From assembly GCF_001747085.1 (NCBI RefSeq), contig NZ_MDJD01000007.1, positions 186,001 to 250,000 of the forward strand: a stretch of DNA of 64,000 nt, written 5' to 3'. This document shows, piece after piece, positions 59,238 through 64,000 of the stretch. The stretch's first letter is position 1. The number at the start of each line of letters is the position of its first letter. The notes under the pieces are model-generated. The model had not been told where the DNA came from, searched no databases, and worked only from the letters and a program-made list of their open reading frames with translations. Source of the DNA: Flavivirga aquatica (lineage in GTDB: Bacteria > Bacteroidota > Bacteroidia > Flavobacteriales > Flavobacteriaceae). The translations under genes were made by a program, and so were the position numbers.

Positions 59238-60781
59238 GACACTTGATGTGCTAGTTTTAGCAAATCATTTACATTTTTTACAGGATTAAAAGTAGATAAA
59301 GGGATTTCAATAAAAATAGAATTCCAATATGCCATACTACCATTCCATAATCCAGGAAGTTCTAATGCCTTTATATCTGTTCCATTCTGTGTTTTCATAG
59401 TAATAAAAGCTGCTTTGTCGTCTACAAATTTTCTTAAATCAAACTTCTCCCCTCTATAATTTTTAATTGCACAAACTAAATCTGTTGGGTTAAAATGAGT
59501 TGCATTTTGAACTATTTTATTTTGCTGTTCATTATCTATATCTATCTGAGCAAATTCAACTATTTGCAATGATATATTTCCATTCTTATCTTTTACCCAA
59601 AATGGCCCTCCTCCTGGTTCTCCTTCATTTTTAACCATACCACAAACTCTGATAGGGCGATTTAATTTTTTATATAAATAATCTCTTTTTTCTCTTATAT
59701 TAAAATCATCAAACCGATCATCAATTTCTACATTCATTTTGTTTGACAAAAACAATGCTATTTCAATAATTTCTTCTTCTAAAACGGAATTACCATCCAG
59801 TTTATTTAAAAATTTAAAAGCCTGTTCTTGAATTTCCAAAAGAACACCAGCTAACATTTTTTTATAATCTGATACTTTTTTATTTCGTTTATAAACAACA
59901 ATATTATCTATGTTTTTTATAAAAACAAGATCATAATCTAACTCATTTAAATTCTCTAATAGAGCTCCATGACCGGCTGGTCTAAATAACAAAGCATCAT
60001 TTCCATTTCTATATAAATCATTATCTGCCTTGAGAGCAATTGTATTTGTAGATTCTTTTTGAAAAGAAAACGAAATATTAAACTCCATTTTCGTTTTTTC
60101 TTGAACTCTCTTAATTATTTCTTCTAAAGTTTCATCAAACTGTTGTTTATGCTTCTCTGAAACCGTAAAGTGTAAATCTGCTTTACTATTAGCAGATGCA
60201 TAAAGTGCTGCTTCAAATAAATGTTCTTCAAAAGCCGTTGAAACATGAGTCTCATAATCATGAAATGGCAATAATCCTTTTGGGTAATTACTATAATTTA
60301 AATGCTCTTCACAAAGCATTGTTTTTATAAACTCTCGATGTTTCTCATCATAAGGCAATTCACTATAATTAGGCACTGCTTTTTTAACTTGACTAAGAAC
60401 ATCTCTATAAAAAGGAAATTTCTCTAAACCACTAACAAATATCCAAAGTGTTTTATTCCTTTTTAAATAGGCATCAAAACGCAAGTCAGATCTATTATAT
60501 TCATCTAAAAATTTAAATAAAAACTTAAACATACGGGTAGCTGCACCAGATGCTGGTACAAATTTCACCATGTTTATAGAATTTCGTTTTTGTTCAAATA
60601 AATCAATGAAATAATCTTGGGATTTATTATTCTTAATTTTAAGAATACCATTACCAATCGTTGCCGCCTCTACTAAATTGGAATAAGTCATTCCTGATTT
60701 TATAGTAGTTATCTGAGCATTAACTTTATTAATAGTTAAACCTATATCTTCTATCTGTTCTTGATCTTTTTCTAAAAACAT
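59234..60781 (-). CDS. DUF4301 protein, 515 aa
   Basis: The family's PASGAATRMFKFL stretch (about 76-88) resembles nucleotidyltransferase phosphate-binding loops of the GXGXR type. Other conserved parts are FRPAGHGALLENLNELDYDLVFIKNIDN and VCGMVKNEGEPGGGPFWV. A nucleotidyl- or sugar-nucleotide-linked activity is therefore possible but not established. Start and stop overlap the kinase and ArfB genes (1 and 4 bases), showing tight operon packing. Confidence 0.85.
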   Translation of the reverse strand: MFLEKDQEQIEDIGLTINKVNAQITTIKSGMTYSNLVEAATIGNGILKIKNNKSQDYFIDLFEQKRNSINMVKFVPASGAATRMFKFLFKFLDEYNRSDLRFDAYLKRNKTLWIFVSGLEKFPFYRDVLSQVKKAVPNYSELPYDEKHREFIKTMLCEEHLNYSNYPKGLLPFHDYETHVSTAFEEHLFEAALYASANSKADLHFTVSEKHKQQFDETLEEIIKRVQEKTKMEFNISFSFQKESTNTIALKADNDLYRNGNDALLFRPAGHGALLENLNELDYDLVFIKNIDNIVVYKRNKKVSDYKKMLAGVLLEIQEQAFKFLNKLDGNSVLEEEIIEIALFLSNKMNVEIDDRFDDFNIREKRDYLYKKLNRPIRVCGMVKNEGEPGGGPFWVKDKNGNISLQIVEFAQIDIDNEQQNKIVQNATHFNPTDLVCAIKNYRGEKFDLRKFVDDKAAFITMKTQNGTDIKALELPGLWNGSMAYWNSIFIEIPLSTFNPVKNVNDLLKLAHQVS

Positions 60782-61347
60782 TATTTTCTTTCTAATAACC
60801 TGTTAATATGCATAACCGCAGTTTCTAAACGTTCATTTTTATTACCTTTAAGTAGCACATATGGTCTCTTATTTTTAATTAGTTCATTTTCAAAAAATTC
60901 AAACATCATTTCTCTATTTTCTGGTCTATCCCTTAAGTCATCAGCTTCCCAAGGAGTATCAATATAAGTTAAAAAATACAAATTATAAGTGTTTTCTTCT
61001 GCATATTTTTTTAAAATAGGATCACAGCTTCCTCGATAATAAGCTTCAGAATATACTTTTGTCTCCAATAAATCCGTATCACAAATTAAAACAGAATCTG
61101 TTTTTTTAGCAAGCTCATTTTCAAGTTTAATTTGTCCAGCTGCAATAAGCAACAAATCATCTGGCTCACAAGTTTTCCGTTCATTATTCCATTTGTTTTG
61201 AAGATATTCACGTGCATATTCTGGAACCCAAACAGAATTATAATGTCGAGCTAACTGACGAGATAGTGTTGTTTTTCCCGTACTTTCAGGACCAAACAAT
61301 ACCACCTTTATGCAGTTCGAAAATTGCTGTTTATATTTTTCTTCCAT
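60781..61347 (-). CDS. NadR-like ATP-binding kinase (nicotinamide riboside kinase family), 188 aa
   Basis: Walker A loop GPESTGKTT (19-27) in KVVLFGPESTGKTTLSRQLARHY, then WVPEYAREYLQN and LICDTDLLETKVYSEAYYRG, the NadR kinase-domain hallmarks; no HTH or NMN adenylyltransferase domain is present. In NadR this domain phosphorylates nicotinamide riboside. Here the gene overlaps a Pnu-family transporter gene by 40 bases and shares an operon with a YkoF-like thiamine-binding protein, so a thiamine (vitamin-trapping) kinase is an equally good reading. Undecided from sequence. Confidence 0.88.
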   Translation of the reverse strand: MEEKYKQQFSNCIKVVLFGPESTGKTTLSRQLARHYNSVWVPEYAREYLQNKWNNERKTCEPDDLLLIAAGQIKLENELAKKTDSVLICDTDLLETKVYSEAYYRGSCDPILKKYAEENTYNLYFLTYIDTPWEADDLRDRPENREMMFEFFENELIKNKRPYVLLKGNKNERLETAVMHINRLLERK

Positions 61348-61940
61348 GCTATATAACCATAAATTGCAATAAATGTAAATCCTAAGTATTGTAAACTAGT
61401 AAATGTAAACCCCTTATAAAAATATAGAGGAACAGATATTAAATCACCTACAATCCAAAAAAGCCAATGTTCCAGTTTTCTTCGAGCCATAAGCCACATG
61501 CCTACAAAAAATATTGCTGTTGTAATAGTATCAACATATGCTACCCAACTTGTCCATTTATCAAAAAATTGATAAACTAAATAAACAAATAATAATGTTA
61601 CTAAAAATATAATTGTACTAACTTTTTTTTCTTTAGAAACTGTTCTTGTAATAGGCGTAACATTTAATTTATCTACTTTTAATGTCCAAACATACCAACC
61701 ATAAAGACTCATTATAAAATAGTAAGCATTTATCATCATATCTCCAAGTAGTTCCCATTTAAACAACAAGTAAACAAAAATCACAGTACTTATTATTCCT
61801 GTAGGAAAAACAAAAACATTATTTTCTTTTGAACACCAAACAGATATGAAACCAAAAATGACAGCAATAACCTCTAAAACAACATCATTCAATTCATATC
61901 CAGAATATTGCCCAAATAAAAACTCAAAAATGGGGTTCAT
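61308..61940 (-). CDS. Pnu-family vitamin transporter (PnuC/PnuT), 210 aa
   Basis: Six to seven membrane helices and the Pnu signature MINAYYFIMSLYGWYVW (about residues 70-86) identify the family, which imports nicotinamide riboside (PnuC), thiamine (PnuT) or riboflavin (PnuX) by facilitated diffusion, with trapping by a kinase. The kinase is encoded in the overlapping next gene. Context with a YkoF-like protein and a TPP-riboswitch receptor favours thiamine (PnuT), but no riboswitch precedes this operon itself. Overlaps the YkoF-like gene by 17 bases. Confidence 0.88.
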   Translation of the reverse strand: MNPIFEFLFGQYSGYELNDVVLEVIAVIFGFISVWCSKENNVFVFPTGIISTVIFVYLLFKWELLGDMMINAYYFIMSLYGWYVWTLKVDKLNVTPITRTVSKEKKVSTIIFLVTLLFVYLVYQFFDKWTSWVAYVDTITTAIFFVGMWLMARRKLEHWLFWIVGDLISVPLYFYKGFTFTSLQYLGFTFIAIYGYIAWKKNINSNFRTA

Positions 61941-62184
61941 AATCGTATCTATCAGATTTTACAATTTTTATATATAATAAGCCTTTATCCATAAGTTCAA
62001 AAGCTTCTTTTATTTCAAATGTTAATAAATGCATAACCTCATCATAATCACCATAAACTTGAGTACTTAATGGTGTTTCAATTATTTTCAAATTTGAAGC
62101 TCTTAGCTTTTTTATAAAATGAATAATCGCCGCCTCATAATCATCATGTAAAGGTGTTAACGTTAATTCTACAGATATTTTCAT
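61924..62184 (-). CDS. YkoF/MTH1187-type thiamine-binding domain protein, 86 aa
   Basis: MKISVELTLTPLHDDYEAAI, then LRASNLKIIETPLSTQVYGDYDEVMHLL, follow the ferredoxin-like YkoF/MTH1187 pattern (ISVE.sl.PL...sT.v.Gd...v). Family members bind thiamine or hydroxymethylpyrimidine. One domain only, 86 residues. It leads the five-gene overlapping operon ending with arfB, in front of the TPP-riboswitch receptor. Assignment rests on pattern similarity. Confidence 0.72.
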   Translation of the reverse strand: MKISVELTLTPLHDDYEAAIIHFIKKLRASNLKIIETPLSTQVYGDYDEVMHLLTFEIKEAFELMDKGLLYIKIVKSDRYDYEPHF

Positions 62185-62302
62185 TTATAATTTATTTTTT
62201 ATTTCCGTCTTCTATTAAAGCTTTTAATAAACTATAACGAAAATTTTATTTGTTTTATTTAGATGTTAAAACATCTTTACAGTGTCAATATGTTGTAATA
62301 AT

Positions 62303-63028
62303 TCACTTAATTAAATCATCAAAAAACGATTCATCTTCCTCAAAAGCTGTGCCAATAACAACTAAATCCGCCCCTGCACTATACGCTTCTTCAATTTCTT
62401 TTTTACTCCTAATACCTCCACCAACAATTAATGGAATTTGTAATGATTTTTTAACCCTACTAACAATCTCTTTTGAAATTGGATAAATTGCGCCACTGCC
62501 CCCTTCTAAATATATTAATTTCATTCCAAGCAATTCTCCTGTTTTTGCTGTATCAACTATATACTCAATATTACTTCTTAACATTGGACTTGTTCCAGTA
62601 ACTCTTTCAACAGCTGTTTTTTTCCCACTCTCAATTAAAACATATCCAGTTGGAATCACTTCTAAATTTGTTTTTCTCAACTTCGAAACGGCTTCAACAT
62701 GCTTACCTATTAAATATTCAGGATTTCTTCCTGAAATTAAAGATAAAAATAAAATAGCATTTGCCTTATCTGTAATTTGAGTTACATCTCCAGGAAATAA
62801 TATTACAGGTAATTTTGTATGTTTTTTTATTTCTTCAACTAAAACATCTGTAGTATTTACACCAACAGTACTACCTCCAACAAAAACATGAGTTGCTATA
62901 GATCTGTTCACTTTACCTATAAAACCTTCAATGTTTTCAATAGAGAATTTATCTGGATCAATTAAAACAGCAAGCAACTTTTCTTGTAGACAAATTGAGG
63001 ACATTATGTCTTTAAAAATATATTCCAT
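62303..63028 (-). CDS. Geranylgeranylglyceryl phosphate synthase (PcrB/GGGPS group II), ~241 aa
   Basis: TIM-barrel enzyme joining a polyprenyl diphosphate to sn-glycerol 1-phosphate through an ether bond. Phosphate-binding motifs VFVGGSTVG, VILFPGDVTQI, YLEGGSGA and LIVGGGIRSKKEI are typical, and FSLISGRNP-type stretch LFLSLISGRNPEYLIG matches the group II bacterial enzymes. The start at 63028 (MEYIFKDIMSS) leaves a one-base gap to the phosphopantetheinyl transferase stop; the longer frame would overlap it by 35 bases. The GGPP-type synthase at 17747 could supply substrate. Confidence 0.9.
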   Translation of the reverse strand: MEYIFKDIMSSICLQEKLLAVLIDPDKFSIENIEGFIGKVNRSIATHVFVGGSTVGVNTTDVLVEEIKKHTKLPVILFPGDVTQITDKANAILFLSLISGRNPEYLIGKHVEAVSKLRKTNLEVIPTGYVLIESGKKTAVERVTGTSPMLRSNIEYIVDTAKTGELLGMKLIYLEGGSGAIYPISKEIVSRVKKSLQIPLIVGGGIRSKKEIEEAYSAGADLVVIGTAFEEDESFFDDLIK

Positions 63029-63029
63029 G

Positions 63030-63656
63030 TTAAGCAATAGCGTATGCACAAGTAAACCCTTCAAATTCTATAAAATGAATATTGTAACGGTATTTTTTTC
63101 CATCATAATCAATCCATGCAATAGTTTCATCATCACATATTTCAAAAGGAATAACTAAACAATGTGTTTTAAAACTAAGCCCAGGTGTTGCAAATAGTTT
63201 ATATAACGACTCTTTCACGCACCAAATAGCTGTTAATTTTTTAATATAATCTTCGGCATCTTTATTTAAATAATTAAACTCGTAGTCAATAAATTTATGA
63301 GCTATAACACTAATTTTATCGCGTTGTTTTTCAACATCAATACCAATTATAACATCACTTACTATAACTGCCGAAAAATTAAATGAATGCGTAATAGAAA
63401 TTTGTTTATTATCTTTTAAATAAGGTTTTCCATTTTCATCATAAAATAAATCATCATCATTGTAGCCAAACTCTTCTAATAAGCATCGAACACTTAAAAA
63501 CCCACGTTGGTGTAATTCACTTTTCATCGTCAGAACACGTTCTAAATTTTCTGGTTTTAGATTTACCGTCTCCATTAAATCATTATAAGATTCAGTAATC
63601 TTCCATATTTTAACAATAGTTTTCGAATTTGGAGTAATGGTTTTATAAAGTGGCAT
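63030..63656 (-). CDS. 4'-phosphopantetheinyl transferase superfamily protein, 208 aa
   Basis: Transfers phosphopantetheine from CoA to carrier-protein Ser. The Sfp-type core motifs are VIIGIDVEKQRDK (Asp/Glu metal ligands) and AIWCVKESLYKLF (WxxKE). At 208 residues it is the compact Sfp/HetI form rather than AcpS. Its own N-terminal half (LKPENLERVLTMKSELHQRGFLSVRCLLEEFGY) is normal. Its target carrier protein is not in the window. Adjacent to the GGGP synthase gene, one operon. Confidence 0.92.
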   Translation of the reverse strand: MPLYKTITPNSKTIVKIWKITESYNDLMETVNLKPENLERVLTMKSELHQRGFLSVRCLLEEFGYNDDDLFYDENGKPYLKDNKQISITHSFNFSAVIVSDVIIGIDVEKQRDKISVIAHKFIDYEFNYLNKDAEDYIKKLTAIWCVKESLYKLFATPGLSFKTHCLVIPFEICDDETIAWIDYDGKKYRYNIHFIEFEGFTCAYAIA

Positions 63657-63679
63657 TTAATATTCTAAAAGTTATTAGT

Positions 63680-63711
63680 TATCTTTGCACAGCCAAATAA
63701 TTTGGCGTTTT
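63680..63711 (+). promoter_or_regulatory. ahcY promoter with hairpin at the predicted transcript start
   Basis: Exact -7 box TATCTTTG (63680-63687), then GCCAAAT-A-ATTTGGC (63692-63706), a perfect palindrome followed by GTTTTT. The hairpin would form the very 5' end of the ahcY mRNA and resembles a terminator. The leader to the ATG at 63784 is ~90 bases. Confidence 0.5.
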
Positions 63712-63774
63712 TAACACGCGAATTTAAGTATTTTAAGAACTAAACCAATCATGTTTAGATTTTAACAAAAATAA

Positions 63775-64000
<226 letters not shown>

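Overview
The window is from a low-GC member of the Bacteroidota, almost certainly a marine-type Flavobacteriaceae. The signs are AT-rich DNA, promoters of the TAnnTTTG (-7) type with few Shine-Dalgarno sites, several TonB-dependent receptors with N-terminal carboxypeptidase-regulatory domains, and families typical of the group (DUF2490, DUF3098, DUF3127, DUF4301, ald, group II GGGP synthase). No tRNA, rRNA, CRISPR array or complete insertion sequence was seen.

Layout. 1-3130 is an accessory signalling block: the C-terminal part of a membrane-anchored CHAT protease, a retropepsin-like aspartyl protease with a decayed duplicate of its 3' end, a NarL/LuxR-type response regulator, and four tandem ~210-bp units. 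Each unit holds a TACGTAGAAG box, a -7 promoter 38-39 bp further on, a short conserved leader and an intrinsic terminator, so each looks like a ~65-nt small RNA gene. A fifth unit lies at 10845-10966 behind a TonB gene. 3211-9012 (minus) carries 6-phosphofructokinase, PEP carboxykinase, a DASS anion transporter and a universal stress protein. 9257-11098 holds a DUF2490 barrel, TonB, the fifth unit and a tiny membrane ORF. 11179-15178 is odhA-odhB of the TCA cycle. 15336-17322 has a small barrel, a cytochrome c lipoprotein and the Fe-S repair protein ScdA. 17400-18721 makes prenyl diphosphates. 18845-25622 is a TetR-TolC-MFP-RND efflux operon with a palindrome over the tetR promoter. 25791-31958 has two tandem TonB-dependent receptors.

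32331-48361 is mainly housekeeping: aspS, a ClC protein, a MutS-like ATPase, a YugP-type metallopeptidase, ald, SemiSWEET, leuS, and ftsX-DUF3098-uppP-truB followed by a TonB-like protein. 48345-56263 has a thioredoxin-like protein, tag, a barrel, aat, DUF3127, a flavin reductase, an orphan histidine kinase, HIT and greA. 56325-62184 (minus) is a likely thiamine locus: a YkoF-like protein, a PnuC/PnuT transporter, a NadR-like kinase, DUF4301 and ArfB overlap in one operon, followed by a TPP riboswitch and a TonB-dependent receptor. 62303-63656 has GGGP synthase and a phosphopantetheinyl transferase, and ahcY begins at 63784.

Two regulatory patterns come directly from the sequence. One is the five-copy operator/promoter/terminator family beside the response regulator. 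The other is a Crp/Fnr-like palindrome, TGA-N6-TCA, present in front of four separate genes (usp, tonB, cytochrome c, thioredoxin-like). In all four its centre lies exactly 29.5 bp upstream of a TAnnTTT(A/G) -7 element, the position expected for a class II activator.
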